This document shows positions 48,901-61,814 of a stretch of DNA of 64,000 bases, one piece after another. The first letter of the stretch is position 1, and every line of letters starts with the position of its first letter. The position numbers and the translations under genes are program-made. Origin of the DNA: Neckera pumila (Eukaryota > Streptophyta > Bryopsida > Hypnales > Neckeraceae); assembly GCA_963969595.1 (NCBI GenBank), contig OZ018417.1, positions 12,960,501 to 13,024,500 on the forward strand. Direction: 5' to 3'. Under the pieces are notes generated by a model. That model saw nothing but the letters and a program-made list of their open reading frames with translations, ran no database searches and was not told the DNA's origin.

Positions 48901-51900
48901 GGTAGAAGTACTTGATAGACTACAAGAATAAGACTTGGTGCCACTGTGAAATAGCTAATCTCACATGTTCCTCCAATTTGGTAAATATATTCTGGATAGT
49001 GCACACAGAAAACATACATGGGCACTAGAACAATGGATTAAGTGTAGTGCCCAGCACAGACGCTTCTTGGTACTCACCTGACAAAATTATCAGCCCAGGT
49101 CTGAGCCGTGTGAGCGTTAACATGAGCGAAGTTGTGACGATGCCGCTCCTTTCTCTCTTCGTCCGTCATTTTCAATGCCTCCTCGATGGCCCTGTACATC
49201 TCCCTTATGTTCCAGGGATTCACAAGTATGGCCCCAGCTCCTAAAGACTGAGCTGCCCCTGCAAACTACACATCATCTGAACTTTAATACCAGTATTTAG
49301 AACCAGAAATTCAACAGGACACGAATTTCCACTAACCAACATTCGACTGCACTTATCTCCTCTGTACGTGTCTCCTATCGACCACAAATCAAATGTTCAA
49401 AATGGTTAGTGGAACAATATGCCATGAAGTGCACAAACTCAATAAAAAAAACAGAGAAAAAATTAATCTACAATTTACCAACTGCGGAAAAGTAACATAG
49501 GGCAGCAGACTAACCTCACTTAGTACCAATACACCTTCAGTGTTCTTCGAATTCTGGCAGGCAACATACTCGTAGCTGACAAGGTTCATTCCGTCTCGCA
49601 AGGAAGTCACTAACGCAACATCTGTGTAAAAGTCAATAAAAAACAACTTAAAAAGATCAGTTCTGCATGGTCAAAAAGTCCTCAAGCAGAAAATTTTACC
49701 GTGTAAAAGCGGTGAGCGTGAGGCTGGAAAAATCCTAACAGCGTACTCACGCGAACATGAAAATGAAAAACATGAAGCTAAAGTGAACCAAGAAAATACC
49801 TGTGCTGGCGTACAAAGCACACAATTCATGAAAGGCCAACGAACGATCCTGTAAACATTTGTAAAAGTAGTTCAGATACAAGATTAGAATACTAAAAACA
49901 GCTGAACGAATGAGAAACCTGTGACACAGAGGCGACCCAGGTAGTAGAAAAACTGCACAGACCCACCTCCCAAAATAAGAAATAACTTCCGAGTTTGTTC
50001 TTCTCTCACTCGACTTACCTTTATGAGACTCCAGAAGGTTTCAAACCACAATTACGATTGATGTCCACCAATACAAGACATATACGAAACTAATCCAAGT
50101 TGCCATCGCAGCAATCCACATCCAGCTAACACATTGTAGAAGCCCATGAATACAATATCGAACTACCATATGAAATCGTAGCGCTCCAAATTCATAGCTA
50201 ATTGTACTAGACAAGAATCAATCAACCCCCTACACAAGCAACGAAAAGACAACTTGAAGGAAACAAGGAAGAGACTAAGGAACTTGCCAAGTGATGGATG
50301 GGCACGAACGTCACTGAACCATAGCGACCATTGATTCGGCCAACTATTTCATGGACCTGACTGGTCAAACGCTGATCTGCATCCGCCACATTCATTGACT
50401 CAATCTCACGTAGCCCATCTAGCTGATCTCACCTAATCCATGCTGTGAATCGTACAAAACACAAAGGTACAAAAGTAACACGAAATGTTTTAAAAAGAAG
50501 ATAAGATAACGAGTGGTTTTAAAAGGGAGAACAGCATGTAACCCCAAGTCCACGTGGAAAAATGAGGAACTTACACTCGGGAACATCTGTTCGAGTTGGC
50601 ACAGCAATTTGCACAAGCATCACTTTCTCCCGCCATTCAGGATTCTTTTCTAGAAACATCTCAAATGCGAGCAGCTTCTGAGGAATCCCTTTAATCATGT
50701 CAAGCCGATCAACGCCCAGCATCACCTGATTCAGGAAATTGCAGACAACATAAGAAAAAGAAGAAAAGAAGATATAACATAATGTATTATCTTAAAGAAA
50801 ACAATCTGAACACATATTGCACTTCACGGTAGAGGTGAGAGACATGTCCTGCAGAGCAATGAAGAATTTCTGCTTCAAAACGTAAACGGTGCTCGATCTG
50901 ACCAATGAGACTGACCGAGCGCGGCAAAGCAGGCTTCAAGTGCCATGTTTCAAAGATAGACTGACTCTTCCACTAAAACTGAACAAGGACATTTAGCCAT
51001 AGCAACTACATGACAAAGCTTCCAGAGTGTAAGTACCCGCCTGGTCCAACGTCCAAAATTTCAGGCAGGCACATCAGATCTAGGCATTCAAGGTTTTGAA
51101 GTGCAAAACTCTCCAACATGGTAAATAATGTATAAAAAAATACATATAGCTTACAATACTTGTTCTTGAAATGAAATATACCTTTCTGCCTGCAAAGAAA
51201 CGCAGTAACTCCTTGACATGCAGCTTGACTTGCTCTGTTTCTAGAGCTTTAATGAACCTATCAGGATCAATACCTATAGGGAACTGTCATGCAATCCAAA
51301 CACTTTTCTTAGTCCAGGCAAAAAAGTGGGTGCATGACAACATTATGAAAACCATAATCTCAACAATAACACTAGCGGAGCAGCAGCATTTAGTGAAAGA
51401 AAAGAAACCAAAGAAATCAAAGCTTGGCATCAGCAAGCAGAGTCCAACATCCTTCTTGCACAAAAGATAGACGATTAAAAATCGTACGGCTGCTACGCGA
51501 GTGAGCTTTCCCTGGTCCTCTACACCTTCTGGTGTACCCTCCAGACCCAAAATGCGTGTACATGCGCTTACAAAATGCCTCGCATAATCATAAGTGTGAA
51601 AACTGCATCAAAGCCGTCATTGATACATTATGAGGGGTTTCGGGTCACTACCAAATGACGTTTCAAATAGATAGGACGAGCTTCACAATTGCTAAACCGG
51701 TTCAGGAACAATTCGCAACAATATATACAACAATAGATCGTCAAAAAATAAAAGCTTAGCCAGGACTAAATAACATATAATAAATACATTCTTCACGCTT
51801 ACATTGCACCATAAATTTCGAATCCATTACATTCTTCAAAGAGACAAAGGTCGCATTATAGAGGACACCTACCCAATGAGATCAGCTGTAAGCACGGCTT

Positions 51901-54129
51901 TCAAAAGCTCTGATCGCAGCGGTAGAGTCCGATATATTTCAGAGGAAGGGAATGGTGTATGCAAGAACCATCCAACTTTCATGTGGGGGTTTAACTTCTT
52001 CAATTCTTCTGGGAGGCACATGAGGTGGTAGTCGTGGCACCATACTACGTCACCTTCCTAAAATCATATACAATAGCGGTATCAGCAACAAGAGCACCTC
52101 CAGTACTTCCATATTGGATCCACTCAGTATTAAGGAAATACTACCACTGTTGAACTCAAACGCTGAACAGGTGATAGATGTCACTGTCAGATAAGCTAAC
52201 CACAAAGATGCCTTGAAGGACAAACTTCTTGCGGTCAACAAATAAATGCATTCTTGATGATCTCTCGACTTCGAAAACGTTCAAGACTCGCCCAAGTAAG
52301 TTACAAGGGCATTACCCTGATCCCACGAACAATCTTATTCCTTACATTAACAACAGGCTAGTCCTTGCATTATGTAACGCCGGGAACTCCAATCTGGAAA
52401 TTTATAATAACTAGCAACCAAAATAGTTCGTTCTAGCTAAGAATAGACTGCAACTCACTTGATACTGCTCAAAAACAACTTTCGCAAACAACTTGTTGGC
52501 GTGCTGATAAGCTTTGAACTGCGAATCCAAGCTCCTAGTGGCAGCAAGCCGATCCTCTTGAGGGAGCCCAATATAGTGAAACAGGGGCCAAAGCACATTG
52601 TTGCAATAGCCATTGTAATATTGATCCACAGTGTCATCGTCTAGGAAGACAGGAACGCAACCCTAAAATTACGAATGAAGGGCACGTAAGAAATGTGGTA
52701 TGAATATGAAATTCGAGATCGTCATTCCAAAAACTCTCAGTTCTAACCTACACAATGCTACACAAGAGAGACAAAGGCAGAGACAAAACCTGTAACATCT
52801 TCATTCCAACAAATCAACAACAAACCTTTCAATTTAAGAGCAAAGACACGCAAGGAACTTGCCATTTGGTGGTATAGTCAAATCTACCCCAATCTACGAT
52901 AAGTGCACCACAACACTTCCACCAACGTTAATTACGTCTCAGAAAATTATGACCAACCTTCGTAGCTAACGCTTCGGCCAATGAAGCGCGCCCGGTGTCA
53001 TTCTTTACACTAACACCTGCCCATCCAATCCACCTTGTTTCGAAATTATGCTTCACACCTGCACGACAGTGTCCTCCATTGCTGAACAAGCTGTGTGTAA
53101 TAAGATTTAACGCCTACAGTGTTCATGTGAATAACGTTTAGAAAATGAACTCATAATGTGTAATAGGTTACACAATGCAAATAGTCAGAGAGAGAAAATT
53201 CCCAACTTTTGGCCACGAAATTAGGGATCAATTGAAATCCGCAAAAACGAGCAAACACAAAGTCTGGAGCTCCAGCTCATTACATTAGATCTACCTACCA
53301 GTCGAAAGAATTTTGATACCGCGTAATTACGTATTCGATTGATTAAGTAGAAATGCAAAGCTAGCTTCTATATATATTTATTACCAATAATTATTTATTT
53401 TTAAGCTATTACAAACACATGCTCAATAATCGTTCACGCAATACATGGAGTCTAAATAGAAACAAGAATGTAGACGGATGACATTCCTTTGTAAAAGTTA
53501 TGGGATGCAAGAGCCATACCCAACAGTGCACTCACAAGACCCCCAGCACTCAATTGTAAGTCCCATTTGTCCCCATCCAGTGGAATGGCTGAAACTGGAA
53601 GGCGATTGGCAACCACCAACAATCTCTGCGTATTCCGATGGGGTTTCCCAGAGTTTTCATAGCCATCTGTGTGTGCACCGGCTCTGCTACGACTGCTCTG
53701 GGGTTCAGGGACCGCCAACCGTTCCACTGCTCCATCCCCGCCGCCGCCAACCATCCCCCCATTCTCTCCCAGGGCCTCACTTTTCCTGTCAACTTCATCA
53801 CCGGGAGTGTAGCAGCCGTTGCTTCTAAGGTGCTGCTCACGCTCCTGCCGCTCCCTAGCCAGACGCTCCACACCCCGCTCTACTCGCGAAGATGCTGCAG
53901 ATGCGGCTAAGTTCACTTTCGGGGTCGAGAGTTCATGCTGGACCTCATCCGCAGAGACAGAGTTGGTACGGGTTAGATTGTTAGCAGAATTGGGGTGCCG
54001 ATAGTTCAGCTCCCCAGGAGCAGAAATGGAGGATCGGCGTTGGGGGATACTGTTGGGGTCGGAGCTTTCGTCTCCTTCCCATGATGCTCTCGGTCTCTCG
54101 GAGGTCTTTATTGTCAGAGGATACGGCAT
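45912..54129 (-). CDS. TPS1: Class I trehalose-6-phosphate synthase (TPS1-like)
   Basis: It makes trehalose-6-phosphate from UDP-glucose and glucose-6-phosphate, a sugar-status signal in plants. Exons, 5' to 3': 54129-53520, 53058-52958, 52662-52459, 52057-51873, 51602-51488, 51283-51182, 50725-50575, 50376-50288, 49848-49800, 49621-49515, 49265-49078, 48852-48735, 48382-48212, 47760-47641, 47458-47371, 47196-47066, 46684-46586, 46394-45912. They total 3111 bases (1036 residues) with the frame kept at every junction. The start is ATG 54129 (MPYPLTIKTSERP); an in-frame TAG lies upstream. The GT20 synthase domain begins near residue 168: RLLVVANRLPVS, WIGWAGV, QYYNGYCNN, WCHDYHLM, GWFLHTPFPSSE, GVDRLDMIKGIPQK, TSLRDGMNLVSYE. 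The phosphatase-like domain starts near 670 but has GFNSTIT where active phosphatases have a DxDGT motif, as in class I TPS. The N-terminal extension carries VERLARERQEREQHLR, like the autoinhibitory segment of Arabidopsis TPS1 (942 residues). Confidence 0.95.
49849..50287 (-). other. GC-AG intron in the TPS gene (between exons 8 and 9)
   Basis: The exon ends CATCACTTG and the intron begins GCAAGT, then ends TTTACAG before GATCGTTCG. Translation across it gives HHLDRSLAFHELC, the conserved TPS sequence, so the GC donor is required. All other coding introns of this gene use GT-AG. Confidence 0.85.
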
Positions 54130-56500
54130 ACGCCCTTCCGTCTCCGCCAATAGTATGTCCCTTACGAACCTCACTATCCCTCTAACTCTCACTTCCTACC
54201 CTGGCTTTAGTTCAACAAAGACTCTAGAGGAGATGATACGAATTTACAGAGAAATGAAGTATGAAGCTTCAATTCGTCACAATGTGGGACTTATCAAGGG
54301 AACCTTCACAACTGATTAAGTTGAGAATTTTACTCGGAGCGTCAGCCACTTCGACGATTACTTCGTTCATTCAGGAATGCGTCAATCCCTTACAACCTCT
54401 GAGTTTCAAATAGCTCTAATGACACAAAATTACTGGAGAGACCATGCTGTGTAAGTCTCCTACATTTCAGCCTACCAAAACATCTGAACTGAAGCACCCG
54501 GCCACGAAATTCATAACATGATGAACTCACCATTCAAGAAAATCTAGTTAATAGGGCCTCGGTCCCGCTTTCACAGTGAATTGAGGACTTCAGAGTAGAC
54601 CAACGATCATAGAACGTGCGAATTCCCTCACAGAAAGCACAAGCTCGCCTTTGCTTCGGATACCGGATTTCAATAGATGGAATCTTCCTCGTGGAAAGGT
54701 TCTCAAGTTCGACGACCCATCCAGATTAACCATGCCTCCATAAGTCCAGCGGGGAGATCCCAGCCTACTGACAAATATCGCTCAAAACGAGATTAGAGTT
54801 GAGGTGGCCATCTCGCTCGACCAGATTGGCTGGCTACTCCATGGCAACTAACATCCGAGCGAAAGAAAGGGCGGGGAGCGCACACAGAGCCAGAAATTCA
54901 TAACACAATGCAAAAATGCGAAACTACAGCACAGCTATCCGTGGGAAAGGTGTTCACAAAGATACGGGGGAGCTTCCGAACTTCGGAATGCAAGATCGCG
55001 AACTCGAACTCCAGTCACTCACCGAAGGGTGAGAGGAGCTAAAGAGGTTCAGTGAAAACGAAGAGGATGAACTGTTCAAAGCATGAGACAACAGCGATTC
55101 ACGATGCGGAAACAGCGAGGAAGCTAACACAGAAAGAAACGAAAGTTTAGCACGACCGTGAATGCACCAATGTCTGCACCAGCACACAGCTAGCGACCCG
55201 CTCCAAAGTAACTGCAGTCCAGATAGCACATGGCTTCCACTTACAAATTCCGGCTGACGGGAACTAAAATGACAAAAGATGACAAACTCAACACAGCACG
55301 ATGAGGTCCACAACAACAACGCCTGGATGAACGGACAAGACCACCGAAATGCCTTGGCTGTAATAAGTTTGCTCTCGCTCGCTCGCTCGCTCTCCCCCTC
55401 ACACAACTCACTCACGCTCTTTTCACCACAACCCTAGCAACTGGCCCGTCATCTCAACACACCGCCTCAGCCGTGGGAAAGGGGAGGAAAGGGTAAAGCA
55501 ACAGGCCTACGGATTAGCGAACGAGAATCGTCGATGGAAGATGCTCTCCACTACAGAAAAGCAACCGAACTACTTCTCATCACTGCTGTAGGCTGAGGAG
55601 CATGCTCACGACCATGCTTCCTCTTAACAGAAAAAATAACTCAGTGATCCTCACTCCAAACAGCTTCCCTTATCATCGCGCCCCTCCGTCCGTCCGACCT
55701 CGTCATGAACCACTCACAGTTTACTAAAATTCACAACACCGATAATGAATTGAATTGACGGAATTCCCCGATATCTTTCATTAAAAAAAGAGAAAAGAAC
55801 TCAATTTCCAGTACAGACCTCCGTCCTCCAGGACCTGCCAAAAGCAGAAAAAGCGCCCTCGACAATTTCCTCGTCCCTCGCATCATCATCGTCATCTCCG
55901 GCCCCTCCCCTGACTCAACTCTTGGCCCCGTCAGTCAGTCAGTCACACGACGACAATGACCTTTTTTTCAGCATTCCGAGAAAACAAAACGCCCGCGGAA
56001 TAAAATGACGGATGATGCAGTAGCAACAGTCCACGTGAAAAAGGAAAGCCCTAAACTGGGAAACAAACTCAGAATCCGTGAAAAAATCCCGACCATGGCA
56101 AAATCCGCAGAATCAAACGGAATTGACGGAGGCCAGCAAGAAGGGATGAGGAAGGCTCGCAGCCTCACGATCCTGATGCGGCTACAACAATCCGTCACAT
56201 TGTACCACAATTTCACGTTAAAATCAATTTTACAGCACCAGAAAAAGACATGACGGAAGCAGGCGGGCAGCAGGCTAGCGAGGCAGCTGCTGCTGCTGGA
56301 GCTCCACCACCGCATTTGATTGGGAATCGAAGTGTGTGCCAGGCTGCCCTTGACGCCATATCCACGCAGCAAAGCAAAGCACCACCACTCACACTCCACC
56401 ACAAACGCCTACAGCAAGCTCGTTGAGGCCCGCCCCCGACCTCGGTCTGCGCTCACCGAATTCAAAATGAGCTCACATACTGCAGCCATTGGTGTGACTA
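54130..56500 (-). promoter_or_regulatory. TPS 5' leader and promoter region
   Basis: This is a GC-richer stretch upstream of the TPS start on the minus strand. A plausible leader intron runs from a GTGAGT donor at about 55022 to a CAG acceptor at about 54207. A GAGCGAGCGAGC-type purine repeat at 55370-55400 fits a plant 5' UTR. An inverted CCAAT-like box (ACCAATGG on the minus strand) lies at about 56485-56492. No clear TATA box was seen. Long open frames here begin with GTG, not ATG, and are not proposed as genes. Confidence 0.4.
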
Positions 56501-56934
56501 GTTACTTAAGTAGTTAGTGTGGCTAAGTTGGGGAATCCTTTAATCGAAATTTTTTTTTTTATATTTGCCAGTAGAACCTCCTAAGTTGATCCCGTCAAGC
56601 AAATAAACTTCCTTAACTGATCTTGTCCAAACAATCCCGGACTTGTCCACATAAGAAAGGTTACGATGAAAAAGGACCCTCTATAAGCAAATAAATCTCC
56701 CTAATTGATCTTGTCCGACCGGCCTTGGACTTATCCACATAACAAAGGTTATAACTAAAAATGACCCTCTATAAGCAAACAAAAATCCCTAATTGATCGT
56801 GTCCAACCAATTCAGGACCTACCAATTTAGAGGTGTTCTACTATATTTGTTTTGTAAGACGCTAAATCCTCCATTTAAAGTGGGATGAGCAGGGTGAATT
56901 TTGTGTTCTCCGAAGTAAATGCAAAAAAAAAAAC

Positions 56935-57075
56935 CTCCTATTGTGTGATGTATTAATTCTATATTTTTGCACCTCTCCTAGCTAATTTTGAATCTTTGAT
57001 TGCAGATATGAATTCAAAATTTGCAAAGTTTATCATGTGTGGCAAATAAAAAATTCTTGCGTTTTTCCCAAAGTA
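56935..57075 (+). repeat. Second copy of the dispersed repeat at 405-560
   Basis: It shares 'cacctctcctagctaatttt', 'tatgaattcaaaatttgcaa' and 'tttatcatgtgtgg' with the first copy, in the same order. Confidence 0.55.
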
Positions 57076-57079
57076 AATT

Positions 57080-57831
57080 CATCCTACTAGTCCTATTTTG
57101 AATGGAAGATTTAGCATCTTCCTTTGTTTCAAGCAATTTATCTCCATCACATGGCTTTGCTTAGACATTAGCAATAGGGGATAATTTAGCATTTCAAGGT
57201 TTTTTTGGTCGAGATGTAGCCAATTCAATTTGAGCCAAGGCCAAGAATTTGCCAAGTCTTTCTTATTATAGAAAATTATGTGACACAAATGGACAAATGA
57301 AGTTTAAAATAGCACATATAGGCTTCTCCATCTTGCACTCGAACCCTCATTTGCAATTTGTAATAATTTGTTAAAAAAAAAAAAAAACTGTTGGATCCTA
57401 CTTTGTAAGATGAGCAGCTATACTTATGAAGACTAGGAAAAGTATGGTCTAAATCAACATGTTGATATTGAGGAAATGACCTATAAAACATCATGCATGC
57501 ATATCTATTGTGGATCAAGTTCACAAGATATCTAGGTTAGCCACACTCAAAGTCAATTTTGGTCAAATATTCACAAAATTTTGACACAAGGTATAAACAT
57601 GTCTTTAGTAGGAATTTTTTTTTGGTTCGGTGCCTGGATCAAAAGCTATGTTGCCCTAAGCTTTAGAAGCAACTTGGTCAATTTCCAACAACATGTGCAA
57701 AATTCTTCCAATAATTTTGGAATTTGACAAGTGTATAGCTTAGAGTACGTGATACAAAATGCAAATGTTAAAAAAAATAACCATTTGTGTCATGTATATC
57801 AATAAACATGCTGAAAATCTCATTCTAGGGG
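57080..57831. mobile_element. Probable TTAA-element debris ending at 57831
   Basis: It ends 'cattctagggg' before TTAA (57832-57835). Inner blocks such as 'ttggttcggtgcctggatcaaaagctatg' recall the family A phrase 'attggtgctcgg...aaagttatg' (spaced, not continuous). No left end was found. Confidence 0.4.
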
Positions 57832-57835
57832 TTAA

Positions 57836-58418
57836 AGTCCATTGGCCTTATCGGGCAAATTTTTTCTTCTAACTTCAAACGTTATAATCTTCTAATTTGT
57901 GCAGTCAAAGTTTTTGGATTTTTTTCCTTACATTCCATAGAATAAACTTGCCAATCACCAGACAAACAAATTCATCTTTTTCCTCATAAATATAGAGCTT
58001 GCATGTTTTGAAATTTGGCATGATTAATAAAATGTCATATTAACTATTAAGATTTCCCTTCAAGAAATGAAATGCAAAAAGATTTCTTCCTACAAATTTT
58101 ATTGCAATTTAAAGGCGATGAAATTGAAATCTAGTTAAAAATTCCTTGCAACCCTTTACCGCACAATGTACGGTCATTGAGTGGTAATACAAAATATTGT
58201 TTTCATCACAATTGAATTGGTGGTTATTATTTGGTAAATGGCAACGGTTGTTGTCCGTTTTTTTAAATGTGTGCGATAAATGACCAGTTTACTCTAGTAG
58301 TCTAGTAAAAATATATGGTTGAATTTTGAGGGGAAAAAAATCATTTTTCTAACTACCCTAAAAGTGGCAATTTCCACAATTTGTAGTAGATCCAAAATGT
58401 GTCTTGATTCTTTAGGTG
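57836..58418. mobile_element. TTAA element, right end like families A and B
   Basis: It starts AGTCCATTGGCCTTATCGGG directly after TTAA (57832-57835), without the usual CCCCTAA. It ends GATTCTTTAGGTG before TTAA (58419-58422). It is 583 bp. It includes 'cttcaaacgttataatctt', the shared right-end block. Confidence 0.6.
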
Positions 58419-58422
58419 TTAA

Positions 58423-60582
58423 ACCACTATTAGGTCTTCTCATGGTTCATTTTCCTAATTTTCAATGTTTCCATTATAAAAATTTGTTCTATTAGTGCAT
58501 GTGAAATTAATTTACCCAAGTTACACCATTTATAAAAATTCAAATTTGTATAGGTTTGAAATATTATTGTATCATCATATCCATTTTCACAAAAATAAAA
58601 TTTTGGAGCAAAATGTAGAATCAACCCTTATTCTTCAAGTAAGATCCTAGCAAACTTCCTCATATATATAGTTATTATTAATGCAAAGTCTCCTTGTATT
58701 TGGTCTAGAGTCAAAACTATATTTTAATTTTAATGTTTTTCTAGATTGATTGCAATAGGGCAACATTCTTTTCTAACCAACTATATAAAGTATTGAAAAT
58801 CAAAGCTTAATTCCAAATGAGACTTTTAAAATATCATTGGAATAGTGCTACTAAAAGAGCTTTCCAATGGTATATATAATGTCTAATTTGGATAAAAGTC
58901 ATGCTTACGGAACTCTATTTAAGAATTAACTACTTCACATGCTTAAAATCTACACGCTTCAAATACTTTGGAAATAAAACAATTCTACTCTTTACCTTGT
59001 TTCCCCTTTCCAACATTGAATTGAATGGATGATTGTTTTTTATTGCCAATATTAGCAAAGGCATTACTCAGTCCCATAATCATCTTAGCAACTTTGCTAG
59101 CACACGGAAGTCTATGCCAAATAGCATTGTATCCAGCTATCAGGGATAGATTAATAATTAAATAGATAACTAATAGTTGAATTTTTTGGAAAATTACTCT
59201 TGGGAGTTGGAAACAAATAAAATAAATGTTGTAAATTCCTAAATAAATAACTAAATGGATCAAATAGTGAAATTCAAGTCACCTAATGTCAAAATTTTAA
59301 TAGTTTAATATTCATAAAAGTTTGACATCTATGATTAAGTATCAAGATATTTTTGTTTGGTGATAGGAAGAGATAACTTCATTATGTTTTGTGGATTGGA
59401 AGAGTAAGGAGGGTTTTTTATTATGAAATTCATTGTTCTTCATCAATCCTCAAAGGTTATGGGATACATAAAGCAAGTAGAAGCTCAAAGAAAAAATGGA
59501 AAGAATTGTATTTACATTGGAACTTTAGACTTCATGTAAGCATTGTAAATCATTTTTTTAAAATGAGATCAATTAAGAAAATATAGAAAATCCAATTATG
59601 AAATTATCTGTTTGTGATTTTGTCTCTATTGGAAAGTTATAAAAACAATATTGCATTATTTTGACTTGCCTATGAGCAATTGAGCTCTTCATGTCTAAAT
59701 TTATATATCCCATATGGATTGTTGTACTTCCTACCTCCTACCTACCCACTTTTATAAAACAATTGCGGCTTTTATTTACAAATCAAACATTAAATGGCTT
59801 ATAAAGACATGTTGGATACAAATTGAACAAAGTGGCCACATGAGATGGCTCTCACAAGTATTCATATACTTCAAAACTTGCCATAATTAATTGAGAAATC
59901 AGATTTTTTTTGCAACATATCTTGGACCTGTTGAAGCACAGACAACATAATTGAATGAAATGAATTTTCAAAATTTACAGAGTTTTCAAAATGATTTTTC
60001 ATTTTTTGAAGAATTTAATCAAATTTATTAATGAGAAAACTTTCAATGTAAGTAATTTTGTTCAAGATTCTTTAGTATAGAGAATTGTAATTCTTTTTTT
60101 AAATCTTTTAGTAAAAATTTCACAAATCTTGACATTTCTTTTGAGTTAAATATTATTGACGTACTAAAACATGATTCCAGATAGTTGCATTTTTTATAAT
60201 TCATTCCAAAAATCTCTAAAATTCATAAACAATTATATGTATTATATATTTTTCAAAAAATTTACAATTTTTTTGTTGATTTTTGGAATAGATTATTAAG
60301 TGATAAATTTTTAGAGTCATATTTTAGTTAGTAATATCTCACTTGATGAAGTTTCAAAATTCATGCAATCCTTACCATAAAATTCTAAAAAAATTGTCAT
60401 TCCACTTACTAAAGAATCTTAAAAAAAAATGGGTCAAATAGTTTTTGAATTTTTTTTGGATGTAGGGACAAGGGATACCTTGCCACTCCACCCAAGAATT
60501 TTACAAGTGGATTTGCCCTTGAGGAGTCATGGGAAAAAATGTTGTTTTTGAAAAATGGGTTACTCCTAGATGCTAATTTAAC
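58423..60582. other. AT-rich stretch, nothing recognised
   Basis: About 2.1 kb with no supported gene or paired terminal repeats. Confidence 0.45.
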
Positions 60583-60586
60583 TTAA

Positions 60587-61783
60587 CAAATAAAACAAAC
60601 AGTCTGTCTTCTCGGGGGACACTTGGGATATTGGACAGGCTTGTGTGACTTGAAATTTTGGCCTGATTTTTTGAAACTTAAAAAAAAAAATTGGGAATCA
60701 CATTAGCTTTTTAAATTTTATTTTTTTCAATCGGTGCCAAGGGGCAAAAGTTATGCTACCCAAAGTCATAAAAACAATTTGCCGGGCAGAAAAAAAAATT
60801 GTAAGAAATTGTAATTTTTTTCCTAAAGATCATATTTTTGCCTACATTTGAAGCTTTGATTCATTTTATTTGGAGTTAAAATGAGAAAGTTATAGACTAT
60901 CTTGTTTTTTGGGCAATCTCAATAGAGAAAAATCAGCCATCCATAGGGCTGCTCCGTGGACCCCTTTAGTACCATGAAATTTTGTTTATCGAGTCTAAAC
61001 TCCTATTTCCGCGCAGTTGAAATTGTTGTGACAGTGGCTCAAGAATTCAAATTTATGAATAAAAAAATACTTACAAAAAAAAAAAAAAACTGCAAAATAT
61101 GACTGCTCACCAGGGGCACTTTTCCAGGTTGACAAGCCAAGCTTGAAAAGGTTGGCATGTCAACTTGGAGTGGTCCTCTAGAGGGCTGATTTTTGCTCTA
61201 ATAAAGCATCTTCAAAAAAAAAGAGCTTATAGAATTCATTTTTAAATGCAATTTTCAAATTTTTTCAAATTTTTTTTGGAAAAGGTTAAATTTGGTTGCA
61301 AAAACAATCCCACCATTGGGATTATGGTATTTTAATTCCACCTAAGAGCTATTAACAATTTAGTGTTTCATTCAATTTTGGACCTACTTCAACTCAACAA
61401 TTCTTTTATATGTGAAAATCAAGTTTTGACATTCTAAATTTTTTTTCATTGACTCTCAACTCAAATGTCCAACATAAATTTTCTTAACCCAATGGTGTGT
61501 AGTGTGAAAAAAATCTACAAATGTTCGTTAAAGTCATCTGAAATTGCAGGCCACAATTCAAAAAAAACTTCTTTTTCCTACTTCAAATGCTAATTATATA
61601 ATATCTTCCAATCCATATGATGAAACTTCATGAAATTTTTACCACATGGTCTAAGACAAATGAAGTACAAGATCCTACTGCTAGATTTTCTAAAAAAAAA
61701 TTTCTAGATTTAGGAAGTAATTGCAGCAGAAATGGCAGTTTTCAGTGGTTTCGGAGCCAAAAAATGTCTTGGATCTTTAGAGA
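60587..61783. mobile_element. TTAA element, family A (copy A4), carrying a nested MITE
   Basis: It starts CAAATAAAACAAACAGTC after TTAA (60583-60586), a mutated version of the family end. It ends TTGGATCTTTAGAG before a TTAA (61784-61787). It is 1197 bp. Removing the nested element and its TA leaves about 921 bp, the family length. Confidence 0.7.
60925..61198. mobile_element. Mariner/Stowaway-type MITE (copy S3), nested in A4
   Basis: It is flanked by TA (60923-60924 and 61199-61200). The left end reads GAGAAAAATCAGCCATCCAT. The right end, inverted, reads GAGCAAAAATCAGCCCTCTA. It is 274 bp. Copies A1 and A2 show the uninterrupted sequence at this point. Confidence 0.8.
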
Positions 61784-61814
61784 TTAAAGGTATGGATAGA
61801 TGGATGGATAGTCT

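Noticed and set aside
54954..55415. 153-codon open frame on the minus strand upstream of TPS
   Set aside because: It begins with GTG (no ATG), is Ser/Cys-rich in a low-complexity way, and lies in the likely 5' leader; no family is recognised.
55968..56402. 144-codon open frame on the minus strand
   Set aside because: It also starts with GTG, overlaps the GC-rich promoter region and resembles no protein.
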